Assembly: GCA_947479995.1 (NCBI GenBank)
Contig: CANKBT010000019.1
Location: forward strand, 1-17,062
Direction: 5' to 3'
Origin: Frankiaceae bacterium
Lineage (GTDB): Bacteria; Actinomycetota; Actinomycetes; Mycobacteriales; SCTD01
DNA length: 17,062 nucleotides
The translations under genes and the position numbers were made by a program. How positions within the stretch are numbered: position 1 is the stretch's first letter; each line of letters begins with the position of its first letter. The notes below the pieces were generated by a model. It was not told where the DNA came from. It worked only from the letters and a program-made list of their open reading frames with translations, and did no database searches. Shown here in pieces: positions 1 through 6,577 of this stretch.

Positions 1-198
1 GACGGGGTGGTGCGCACGCTGGTCGCGCGTGGCCTCGTCGTCGAGGCGGGTACGGACACCGAGTCGGGCGCACTGCTCTACCGCACCACGCCACTGCTGC
101 TCGAGAAGCTCGGCCTGCAGTCGATCGACGACCTGCCATCACTGGCTCCGCTGCTCCCCGAGGTGGATGACGTCCTGTCGGACTCATCCTCGATCTGA
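1..198 (+). CDS. scpB: Segregation and condensation protein ScpB, C-terminal end (partial)
   Basis: The window opens inside this gene; 65 codons remain before the TGA at 196-198. ScpB is the winged-helix partner of the kleisin ScpA and of SMC in the condensin complex that compacts and segregates the chromosome. The visible part contains the family's C-terminal pattern: a strand reading GLVVEAGTD, then LLYRTTPLLLEKLGL, then the acidic tail LPEVDDVL. It lies 9 bases ahead of rluB, the usual actinobacterial order scpA-scpB-rluB, so the two are probably cotranscribed. Identification rests on this tail plus context; the N-terminal winged helix is outside the window. Confidence 0.85.
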   Translation, partial: DGVVRTLVARGLVVEAGTDTESGALLYRTTPLLLEKLGLQSIDDLPSLAPLLPEVDDVLSDSSSI

Positions 199-207
199 GG
201 TACAGAC

Positions 208-948
208 ATGACCACGACGAACGATGACGGCATCCGGCTGCAGAAGGTCCTGGCTGCCGCGGGTGTCGGCTCCCGCCGCGCCTGCGAGGTGCTCATCGAG
301 GAGGGCCGCGTCTCCGTCGACGGCGAGGTGGTGCAGGGCCAGGGCCGTCGCATCGACCCGGAGACGGCCGTCGTGCGCGTCGACGGCCTGCGCATCGCGA
401 CCAACGCCGACCAGGTGCACCTGGCCCTCAACAAGCCGGTCGGCATGCTCTCGGCCATGTCGGACCCCGACGGGCGCCCGAACGTCGGCGACGTCGTCGG
501 CGAGCGCAACGCCCGGCTCTTCCACATCGGCCGGCTGGACGCCGACACCGAGGGGCTCCTGCTCCTCACCAACGACGGCGAGCTGGCGCACCGGCTGGCC
601 CACCCCAGCTACGAGGTGCCCAAGACCTACCTCGCCGAGGTGATCGGCCCGCTCGCTCGTGACGTCGGCAGGCGCCTGCGCGCCGGCGTGGAGCTCGAGG
701 ACGGCATCGCCAAGGCGGACTCCTTCCGCCTCGTCGACAGCCAGGGCAACCGCGTGCTCGTGGAGGTGGTGCTGCACGAGGGGCGCAAGCACGTCGTGCG
801 TCGCATGCTCGCCGAGGCCGGCCACCCCGTGCAGCGCCTCGTCCGCACGGCGGTCGGCCCGGTGCACCTGGGTGCGCAGAAGCCGGGTCGCCTGCGGCCG
901 CTCACACGGCAGGAGCTGGGGGGCCTGTACGCCCTCGTCGGCCTGTAG
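208..948 (+). CDS. rluB: 23S rRNA pseudouridine synthase, RluB/RsuA family
   Basis: The 246-residue protein isomerises a uridine in 23S rRNA to pseudouridine (the RluB target is U2605 in E. coli numbering). Residues about 8-60 form an S4 RNA-binding domain (RLQKVLAAAGVGSRR, RVSVDGEVV). The catalytic domain follows, with the signature GRLDADTEGLLLLTNDG at 108-124; Asp111 in GRLD is the expected catalytic aspartate. The later EGRKHVVRRML stretch is also typical. The ATG at 208 is supported by GAGG at 197-200, which overlaps the scpB stop. The length is normal for the family. The exact uridine modified cannot be read from the sequence; RluB is favoured over RluE/RsuA by the scpB neighbourhood. 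Confidence 0.93.
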   Translation: MTTTNDDGIRLQKVLAAAGVGSRRACEVLIEEGRVSVDGEVVQGQGRRIDPETAVVRVDGLRIATNADQVHLALNKPVGMLSAMSDPDGRPNVGDVVGERNARLFHIGRLDADTEGLLLLTNDGELAHRLAHPSYEVPKTYLAEVIGPLARDVGRRLRAGVELEDGIAKADSFRLVDSQGNRVLVEVVLHEGRKHVVRRMLAEAGHPVQRLVRTAVGPVHLGAQKPGRLRPLTRQELGGLYALVGL

Positions 949-966
949 CACCCGCGGACACGACGC

Positions 967-988
967 CGGGCGCGCACTCCGGCGCCCG
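967..988 (+). terminator. Hairpin after rluB, probable terminator
   Basis: CGGGCGC (967-973) pairs perfectly with GCGCCCG (982-988) around an 8-base loop, 18 bases after the rluB stop. There is no T tract, as is common for terminators in high-GC actinobacteria. It would close the scpAB-rluB transcript ahead of the gene-poor stretch. Confidence 0.45.
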
Positions 989-1448
989 CCACCACGGCCC
1001 CGCAGGCCGCGCAGGGCGGCTCACGCGGCGGTCGACCCGGTCGGGCGCGGCGCCGCTGAGGGCCGCCCACAGCACGACGGGTCGCCGAGGGCGGTGGACG
1101 ACCCCGTTGCGTCGCCCGTCCCCGTGCTCGCTGGCGGACCGTCCGGTGCCAGCGGCTGGGCAGCGACCGCTGGTCGAGCGCTCCGTCGTCCGAGGACGGG
1201 CCGCTCGCGCCCAGTTCGCCGGCTCGGCCTGGTCCGGCCCGACCCGGCCCGGAACGACGCGCCACGCGGTGGCCTGGGGCCGTGTTCGAGAGTCGTGCGC
1301 CGACCGCAGCGCTGAGGGGCCCGCGCCGGGAGCACCCAGGCGCGGTCGGGGCTCGGGGACGGCCCCCCGACCCAGGCCGGCGCGGTCTCTCCAGGCCTCC
1401 CGTGACGCCGTCACGGCTCAGCAGCACGGCGCCGAAGGCGTGCACCGT

Positions 1449-1460
1449 CAAGTCGACTTG
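1449..1460. repeat. Perfect 12-bp palindrome CAAGTCGACTTG
   Basis: CAAGTCGACTTG reads the same on both strands. It sits in the gene-poor stretch about 215 bases before the promoter of the next transcription unit. It could be an operator half-site pair, but nothing ties it to a regulator. Confidence 0.4.
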
Positions 1461-1674
1461 CCTGTTCATCGCGGACGGGGCTCGTCGCGGCGCCAAGCCC
1501 GTTGCCGCTCGTCTCGACGGTCGTCCCTGCTCAGGGCTGGGACACCTGTCGTCCTGTCGACACGTCCCCTGCGTGCGTCACCGTGCCGTGGCATCTGTCG
1601 ACTTCACGATCTGCCGTCCCGACGACTTCCCACCAGGTCGGTGTGACGAGGGCACGACTCGCCGACGCGTCGCG

Positions 1675-1703
1675 ATGACGCGACGGCGCCTTCTCACTAG
1701 GGT
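1675..1703 (+). promoter_or_regulatory. Promoter ahead of the 1734 ORF and tyrA
   Basis: ATGACG (1675-1680) and TAGGGT (1698-1703) are separated by 17 bases, close to the actinobacterial housekeeping consensus TTGACN/TANNNT. A start of transcription near 1710 would give a leader of about 24 bases carrying the GGGAGG ribosome site at 1724-1729. Confidence 0.55.
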
Positions 1704-1733
1704 GACGCGACCGCAGCCGACGAGGGAGGCGCA

Positions 1734-2225
1734 GTGACCAGCTGGGCCGGACGTCAGACGCGCGGGCGCACAGGCCTCCCGACGCCTGCCCCGGGGACGC
1801 AGATCGCCAGGGCGGACGCCTCGACGGGCGCGCGAGCGGACGTGAGCGCCGGGACCCAGTCGCCGGCGCGACCGGCGCCGCACCTCCGCGAGTCGGATCC
1901 CGGCGCCACTGGTGCACTTCCCGTGCCGGGAGGGGGAGTCCGTCCACGCCGCGTCACACCGCCGGAGCCTGGGCTGAGGCCCGGGCACCAGGCCGGCGCC
2001 CTCACCCTCCCTGGCCAGCGGCGGCATGACGGGTCGCCCTCGGGCAGGTGTGCGCGCCCCCGCCCGGAGCAGTGCCGTCCGCGCTCCTGCACGGCGTCGT
2101 GCGGGGGCGCCGCAGGCAGGGACAGGCTCGCAGCGGTCGACCGCCGGCTGGTCACGGGGGCTGCTCCAGCAGAGGTCACCCGAGCCCCCGGGCGCCGGAC
2201 CACGGTCCGGCCGGGTGCCACGTGA
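1734..2225 (+). CDS. Doubtful ORF, Pro/Arg/Gly-rich, coupled to tyrA
   Basis: I do not recognise this 163-residue product. In favour of a real gene: a good promoter upstream, a strong RBS (GGGAGG at 1724-1729, 4 bases before GTG) and a stop that overlaps the tyrA GTG by 4 bases (GTGA), like other neighbours here. Against: the protein has no hydrophobic core, is rich in Pro, Arg, Gly and Ala, and by my count about 29 of 163 codons end in A or T, far more than in neighbouring genes. It resembles neither AroH nor any other chorismate mutase. It may be a disordered protein, a short leader peptide read too far, or untranslated leader of tyrA. Confidence 0.3.
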   Translation: MTSWAGRQTRGRTGLPTPAPGTQIARADASTGARADVSAGTQSPARPAPHLRESDPGATGALPVPGGGVRPRRVTPPEPGLRPGHQAGALTLPGQRRHDGSPSGRCARPRPEQCRPRSCTASCGGAAGRDRLAAVDRRLVTGAAPAEVTRAPGRRTTVRPGAT

Positions 2226-3349
2226 CGGCCGACGTCCTGGTCGTCGGCGCCGGGCTGCTGGGGACGTCCCTGGCGCTGGCGCTGCGGCCCGAGCAGGACG
2301 TCCTGCTGCACGACGCCGCGCCGACGACGCTCGCCGCCGCGCTGGCACGTGGCGCAGGGCGGGCCTGGGACGGCACCGAGCGCGTCCGCCTGTGCGTCGT
2401 CGCCGTCCCACCCCGGTCCACCGCCGCCGTCCTGCTGCAAGTCCAGGCTCTGGGCGTCGCCTCGACGTACACCCACGTAAGCAGCGTTCAGTCTGGAGTT
2501 CAGGCCGAGGTCGAGGCGGGCAGCGGCGACGCGACCGCCGTGTGCGGCGGTCATCCCATGGCGGGACGGGAGCGCAGCGGACCCAAGGCGGCCGTCGCCG
2601 ACCTCTTCGTCGGGCGCCCGTGGGCGGTGTGCGCCGGTCCGGCGACGTCGGACCGCGCCCGAGACGACGTCACCCGGCTCGCGCGCACCGTCGGCGCCGC
2701 ACCGGTCGACCTCGCGCCGGAGGAGCACGACCGCCTCGTCGCCCTGGTCAGCCACCTGCCGCAGATCGCGGCGAGCGCCCTCGCTGCCCGGCTCGTCGAC
2801 GGCCGAACGGGCACGCTGCCGCTGGCCGGCCCGGGCCTGCAGGACACGACGCGCCTGGCCGCGAGCGACCCCGCCCTCTGGCGCGAGGTGCTGAGCCTCA
2901 ACGCCGCGAACCTCGCGCCGCTCGTGCAGGCCCTCGCCCGCGACCTCGGGGCAGTGGGCGACGCCCTCGCCGCCGCCGCCGACGCGGCGCGCGAGCACCC
3001 CGCGACCGGCCCCGGCGCGCCGGCTCCGGACCGCGCGGTCACGGCGCTGACCCCGGTGCTCGACCTGCTGGCGCGCGGCGCCGCCGGCCGCGCCACCGTG
3101 CCGGTCAAGCGCGGCGACACCGCGACCGCCTTCGCCCACGTCGCCGTCTCGATGCCCGACGAGCCGGGGCAGCTGGCCGCCGTGCTCACCGCTGCGGGCG
3201 CCGGGGGCGTCAACGTGGAGGACGTGCGGGTGGAGCACGTGCCCGGCCGCCCGTACGGCGTCGCCGAGCTCGCCGTCCGGGCCGCCGAGCGCGAGCGGGC
3301 CGAGGCCGTGCTGCGCGCCGCCGGCTGGCACGTTATCGGCCACCGCTGA
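2222..3349 (+). CDS. tyrA: Prephenate dehydrogenase with C-terminal ACT domain
   Basis: This 375-residue enzyme oxidatively decarboxylates prephenate to 4-hydroxyphenylpyruvate with NAD(P), the committed step to tyrosine. Residues 4-20 are the Rossmann start with GAGLLG at 9-14. GGHPMAGRERSG (109-120) carries His111 and Glu117, matching His147 and Glu153 of the Aquifex enzyme; His178 (SHLPQ) and Arg211 (DTTRLAASDP) match its His217 and Arg250. Residues about 304-370 form an ACT domain (HVAVSMPDEPGQLAAVL), expected for tyrosine feedback. The conserved DxxSVK loop reads HVSSVQ at 85-90 and is encoded by a patch of rare codons (2474-2503). The GTG at 2222 is chosen because GADVLVVG-type Rossmann sequence begins right after it and it overlaps the preceding stop; upstream extension is low-complexity. 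Confidence 0.9.
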   Translation: MTADVLVVGAGLLGTSLALALRPEQDVLLHDAAPTTLAAALARGAGRAWDGTERVRLCVVAVPPRSTAAVLLQVQALGVASTYTHVSSVQSGVQAEVEAGSGDATAVCGGHPMAGRERSGPKAAVADLFVGRPWAVCAGPATSDRARDDVTRLARTVGAAPVDLAPEEHDRLVALVSHLPQIAASALAARLVDGRTGTLPLAGPGLQDTTRLAASDPALWREVLSLNAANLAPLVQALARDLGAVGDALAAAADAAREHPATGPGAPAPDRAVTALTPVLDLLARGAAGRATVPVKRGDTATAFAHVAVSMPDEPGQLAAVLTAAGAGGVNVEDVRVEHVPGRPYGVAELAVRAAERERAEAVLRAAGWHVIGHR

Positions 3350-3352
3350 CGC

Positions 3353-3387
3353 GCGGCGGCCCGCCCTGCCTGCCGTGAGGCCGCCGC
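3353..3387 (+). terminator. Hairpin after tyrA
   Basis: GCGGCGGCC (3353-3361) pairs perfectly with GGCCGCCGC (3379-3387) across a 17-base loop, starting 4 bases after the tyrA stop. There is no T tract. It would separate tyrA from the cmk operon, which appears to have its own promoter. Confidence 0.45.
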
Positions 3388-3419
3388 ACGCCCGCGCGGT
3401 GCTTCGCCGAATCATCATT

Positions 3420-3455
3420 GTGTCGACACGTCGCCTCGCGGTGCGCCGCTAGGCT
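3420..3455 (+). promoter_or_regulatory. Control region of cmk: palindrome and -10 box
   Basis: A TAGGCT -10 box lies at 3450-3455, about 30 bases before the cmk start; no good -35 is seen at the normal distance. Upstream at 3420-3429 is the perfect palindrome GTGTCGACAC. The 12 bases from 3421 (TGTCGACACGTC) recur exactly at 1555-1566 in the gene-poor stretch. Confidence 0.4.
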
Positions 3456-3485
3456 CTCGCGCCAGCGGCGAGCAGCGGAGGCGGC

Positions 3486-4223
3486 ATGACGGCAGGCACG
3501 GCAGCGGGCAGCGGCCCGTCGGCGCCGTCACGGCACATCGCGCTCGACGGGCCGTCCGGCTCGGGCAAGAGCACCGTCGCGCGGGCGCTGGCCGTGCAGC
3601 TGGGCTGGCGCTACGTCGACACCGGGGCGACCTACCGCGCCGCGACGCTCGCCGTGCTCCGTGCCGACGTCGACCCCGCGGACACCGCGGCGGTCACGGC
3701 CGTGGTCGACGCGCTGCTCGACCGCGACGGCCTGCGGCTCGTCACCGACCCCACCGCCCCGGGCGTCACCCTCGACGGGGAGGACGTGAGCGCCGCGGTG
3801 CGCGGCGGCGACGTCACCGGCGCGGTCAGCGCGGTCAGCGCCGTGCCCGCCGTGCGGACCCGGCTGGTCGCCCTGCAGCGCGCGGCGGCCGGCGAGGCGG
3901 CGGTCGTGGAGGGCCGCGACATCGCCTCGGTCGTGCTGCCCGCCGCGCCGGTCAAGGTCTACCTCGACGCCGACCAGGCCGTCCGCGCCGCGCGCCGCGC
4001 CGCGGACGACGACGCCGGGGTCGCGCCGGTCTCGGGTGCGGACCTGGTGGCCCAGGTGGCCGCCGACCTCGCGCGCCGCGACGCCGCCGACAGCAGCCGC
4101 GCCGCCAGCCCGCTGGCCGCGGCCGACGGCGCCGTGCACGTCGACGCCACCGAGCTGTCCGCCGCCCAGGTCGCCGACCTCGTCCTCGGGCTGGCGGTCG
4201 ACGCGGGCATCGCCGCCCGGTGA
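3486..4223 (+). CDS. cmk: Cytidylate kinase
   Basis: The 245-residue enzyme phosphorylates CMP and dCMP with ATP, feeding CTP/dCTP synthesis. The P-loop GPSGSGKS is at 22-29, after a 16-residue extension. The CMP site is seen in YVDTGATYRA (usually DTGAMYRA), VTGAVSAVSAVPAVR and VVEGRDIASVVLP; the LID arginines are in RRDAADSSRAASPL. GGAGG at 3477-3481 lies 4 bases before the ATG. Its stop overlaps the plsC start by 4 bases (GTGA), so cmk, plsC and der form one operon, an order widely conserved in actinobacteria. Length and motifs indicate an intact enzyme. Confidence 0.95.
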   Translation: MTAGTAAGSGPSAPSRHIALDGPSGSGKSTVARALAVQLGWRYVDTGATYRAATLAVLRADVDPADTAAVTAVVDALLDRDGLRLVTDPTAPGVTLDGEDVSAAVRGGDVTGAVSAVSAVPAVRTRLVALQRAAAGEAAVVEGRDIASVVLPAAPVKVYLDADQAVRAARRAADDDAGVAPVSGADLVAQVAADLARRDAADSSRAASPLAAADGAVHVDATELSAAQVADLVLGLAVDAGIAAR

Positions 4224-5002
4224 GCACCGACCCGGGCGGCGCCCGCACCGCGCCCGAGCCCGCCGGGCAGGCGGACGACCCGACCGCGGGAGGTGCCGCC
4301 CCCGCCGGCACCCTGGCCACCGCCGCCGTGCCCGCCCGGGTGCGCCGGCGGGCGACCGGCCGGCGCCGCAGCTGGGTCGTCGACGGCGCCCAGCGCACCG
4401 GCCGCCGCCTGTCGGCCGCGGCCTTCGACCTCGAGGTGCGCGGCCGCGAGCACGTCCCCGCCACCGGCCCCGTCCTGCTGGCGAGCAACCACGCGGGCTT
4501 CCTCGACGGGCCGCTGGTGTTCCTGCTGGCACCGCGCCCGGCGTCGGTGCTCACCAAGTCCGAGCTGTTCGTCGGGCCGCTGGCCCGCGCCCTCGGCTGG
4601 CTCGGGCAGATCCCGGTGCACCGGGGCACGCCCGACCGCCGCGCCCTGCGGCAGGCGCTCGACGTGCTCGAGGCCGGGGGAGCGCTGGGCGTCTTCCCCG
4701 AGGGCACCCGGGGCACCGGCCGGCTCGAGCAGGTCAACGACGGGCTGGGCTGGCTGGCGCTGCGCAGCGGAGCGCCGGTGGTGCCCATCGCCGTACTCGG
4801 CAGCGCCGAGGCCATGCCGCGCGGCGCCCGCCTGCCGCGCTGGCGGGCGCCGGTGCGGGTCGTCTTCGGCGCCCCCGTGCACGTCGACGTGGCCGGCGAC
4901 CCCCGCGCGCGCCGTACCGTGAGGGCAGCCGGCGAGCAGCTGCGCCTGGCGCTGCTCGCGCACCTGGAGTCGGCCTCCAGCACTGAGGAGACCGCACCGT
5001 GA
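4220..5002 (+). CDS. plsC: 1-acyl-sn-glycerol-3-phosphate acyltransferase (PlsC family)
   Basis: This 260-residue membrane-associated enzyme is predicted to transfer an acyl chain to lysophosphatidic acid, giving phosphatidic acid. The catalytic HX4D motif is HAGFLD at 91-96 (His91, Asp96), the phosphate-binding motif is FPEGTRG at 159-165, and VPIAVLG at 188-194 is the last conserved block. The first 65 residues are a Pro/Ala/Arg-rich extension without clear function. It starts at a GTG overlapping the cmk stop and ends in a 4-base overlap with der, so translation is probably coupled on both sides. The acyl acceptor is inferred from the family; other lysophospholipids are possible. Confidence 0.87.
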   Translation: MSTDPGGARTAPEPAGQADDPTAGGAAPAGTLATAAVPARVRRRATGRRRSWVVDGAQRTGRRLSAAAFDLEVRGREHVPATGPVLLASNHAGFLDGPLVFLLAPRPASVLTKSELFVGPLARALGWLGQIPVHRGTPDRRALRQALDVLEAGGALGVFPEGTRGTGRLEQVNDGLGWLALRSGAPVVPIAVLGSAEAMPRGARLPRWRAPVRVVFGAPVHVDVAGDPRARRTVRAAGEQLRLALLAHLESASSTEETAP

Positions 5003-6366
5003 GCACCACCGACAGCACTCCCGCGCCCGCCGGCGACCCCGGCGACCCGCAGGCGCAGCCCGTCCTGGCCGTCGTCGGCCGCCCCAACGTCGGCAAGTCG
5101 ACGCTGGTCAACCGCATCCTCGGCCGCCGCGAGGCCGTCGTGCAGGACGTCCCCGGCGTGACCCGCGACCGCGTCACGTACGACGCGCAGTGGCGCGGCC
5201 GCGCCTTCACCGTGGTCGACACCGGCGGCTGGGACCCCGACGCCGACGGCCTGGCCGCCGCCGTCAGCGCCCAGGCCGAGGTCGCCATCGCCGCGGCCGA
5301 CGCCGTCCTGTTCGTCATCGACACCACCGTCGGCGCGACCGACGCCGACGAGGCCGTCGTGCGGGTGCTGCGCCGCTCGCGCAAGCCGGTCGTGCTGGCC
5401 GCCAACAAGGTCGACGACGAGCGCGCCGAGGCCGACGCCGCGGCGCTGTGGTCGCTGGGCCTCGGCGAGCCGTACGTCGTCAGCGCCCTGCACGGCCGCG
5501 GCAGCGGCGACCTGCTCGACGCCATCCTCGACGCGCTGCCCGAGGCGCCGGAGGACCGCGACGCCGGCGAGGGCGGGCCGCGCCGCGTCGCCCTGCTCGG
5601 CCGCCCCAACGTCGGCAAGTCCTCGCTGCTCAACCGGCTCTCCGGCGAGGAGCGCGTGCTCGTCGACAGCGTGGCCGGCACCACCCGCGACCCGGTCGAC
5701 TCGCTCGTCGAGGTCGACGGCGAGGTCTGGCGCTTCGTCGACACCGCGGGCCTGCGACGCCGGGTGAGCCACGCGTCCGGCGCGGAGTACTACTCCTCCC
5801 TGCGCACGCAGGCGGCGCTGGAGTCCGCCGAGGTGGCCGTCGTGCTGCTCGACGCCGGCGAGGTGCTCAGCGAGCAGGACCAGCGCGTCATCGCCATGAC
5901 CGTCGAGGCGGGGCGCGCCCTGGTCCTGGCCTTCAACAAGTGGGACCTCGTCGACGAGGACCGCCGCTACGTGCTGGCCAAGGAGGTCGACCGCGACCTG
6001 GCCCGCGTCTCCTGGGCGCCGCGGGTCAACGTCAGCGCCCTCACCGGCCGCGCCGTCGACAAGCTCGGCCCGGCGATGCGCACGGCGCTCGAGGGCTGGG
6101 AGACCCGCATCCCGACGGCCAAGCTCAACAGCTGGATCGCCGACCTCGTCGCGCAGACGCCGCCGCCGGTGCGCGGCGGCAAGCAGCCCAAGGTCCTGTT
6201 CGCCACGCAGGCCGGCACCCGGCCGCCGCGCTTCGTGCTGTTCACGAGCGGCTTCCTCGAGGCGGGCTACCGGCGCTTCGTCGAGCGCCGCCTGCGCGAG
6301 GACTTCGGCTTCGCCGGCACGCCCGTCGAGGTCAGCGTGCGCGTGCGCGAGAAGCGCAGCCGGTGA
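4999..6366 (+). CDS. der: Ribosome biogenesis GTPase Der (EngA)
   Basis: The 455-residue protein carries two tandem GTPase domains and a KH-like C-terminal domain, the hallmark of Der, which acts in maturation of the 50S ribosomal subunit. Domain 1: GRPNVGKS at 27-34, DTGG at 74-77, NKVD at 136-139. Domain 2: GRPNVGKS at 201-208, DTAG at 248-251, NKWD at 313-316. The KH-like part runs from about 370 to the end. A GAGGAG site (4985-4990) stands 8 bases before the GTG, and the start overlaps the plsC stop. The first 20 residues are a variable Pro/Asp-rich extension. All G motifs are intact. Confidence 0.97.
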   Translation: MSTTDSTPAPAGDPGDPQAQPVLAVVGRPNVGKSTLVNRILGRREAVVQDVPGVTRDRVTYDAQWRGRAFTVVDTGGWDPDADGLAAAVSAQAEVAIAAADAVLFVIDTTVGATDADEAVVRVLRRSRKPVVLAANKVDDERAEADAAALWSLGLGEPYVVSALHGRGSGDLLDAILDALPEAPEDRDAGEGGPRRVALLGRPNVGKSSLLNRLSGEERVLVDSVAGTTRDPVDSLVEVDGEVWRFVDTAGLRRRVSHASGAEYYSSLRTQAALESAEVAVVLLDAGEVLSEQDQRVIAMTVEAGRALVLAFNKWDLVDEDRRYVLAKEVDRDLARVSWAPRVNVSALTGRAVDKLGPAMRTALEGWETRIPTAKLNSWIADLVAQTPPPVRGGKQPKVLFATQAGTRPPRFVLFTSGFLEAGYRRFVERRLREDFGFAGTPVEVSVRVREKRSR

Positions 6367-6377
6367 CCCGCCGCTGC

Positions 6378-6383
6378 TAGTGT
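6378..6383 (+). promoter_or_regulatory. -10 box of the tRNA-Pro gene
   Basis: TAGTGT ends 12 bases before the first base of the tRNA, putting the transcription start about 6 bases ahead of mature tRNA. No clear -35 is seen because that position lies in the end of der. Readthrough from der is also possible. Confidence 0.45.
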
Positions 6384-6395
6384 CTGCGGCGATCG

Positions 6396-6469
<74 letters not shown>

Positions 6470-6485
6470 CGCGAGAGCAGCAGGT

Positions 6486-6521
6486 CAGAGGCGGTGCCGA
6501 CCCCGGTCGGCACCGCCTCTG
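6486..6521 (+). terminator. Perfect 17-bp hairpin after tRNA-Pro
   Basis: Bases 6486-6502 pair without mismatch with 6505-6521, leaving a formal 2-base loop (probably 4-6 in practice). It starts 16 bases after the tRNA. It lacks a T tract but is long and strong enough to act as the terminator of the tRNA and der transcripts. It also rules out the upstream GTG at 6494 as the start of the next gene. Confidence 0.75.
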
Positions 6522-6564
6522 CCGTGCCGGGCGGGTCGGCGGCCCGACCGCCGGCGCGCGTGGG

Positions 6565-6570
6565 TAGCGT
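6565..6570 (+). promoter_or_regulatory. -10 box giving a nearly leaderless transcript
   Basis: TAGCGT is followed by 7 bases and then the GTG at 6578. Transcription would start at about 6577, so the mRNA would begin at or one base before the start codon, an arrangement common in actinobacteria. No Shine-Dalgarno sequence is visible before this GTG, which agrees. Confidence 0.5.
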
Positions 6571-6577
6571 GCGGCCC

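Larger units (their letters stand above)
949..1733. other. Long stretch with no recognisable gene
   Basis: About 785 bases after rluB hold no open frame whose product I recognise on either strand. Frames here translate to Arg/Pro/Ser-rich low-complexity strings with ordinary A/T-ending codons mixed in, unlike the flanking genes. It contains the rluB hairpin near its start, a perfect 12-bp palindrome at 1449-1460, two further GTCGAC-centred sites (1556 and 1597) and a good promoter at its end (1675-1703). In many actinobacteria aroH lies between rluB and tyrA; I looked for AroH-like sequence in the frames and saw none. Confidence 0.6.

Noticed and set aside
1107..1737. Possible small genes in the gap after rluB (forward frames at 1107 and 1282, reverse frames at 1531 and 1578)
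   Set aside because: Arg/Pro/Ser-rich translations, no RBS, no family resemblance and heavy mutual overlap.
2048..2221. Extended tyrA start at 2048
   Set aside because: Adds 58 low-complexity residues before the Rossmann motif; GTG 2222 begins one turn before GAGLLG, as in the family.
6494..6577. Upstream start for the CDP-alcohol phosphatidyltransferase at GTG 6494
   Set aside because: It would begin inside the 17-bp hairpin and add 28 low-complexity residues; the -10 box at 6565 fits GTG 6578.
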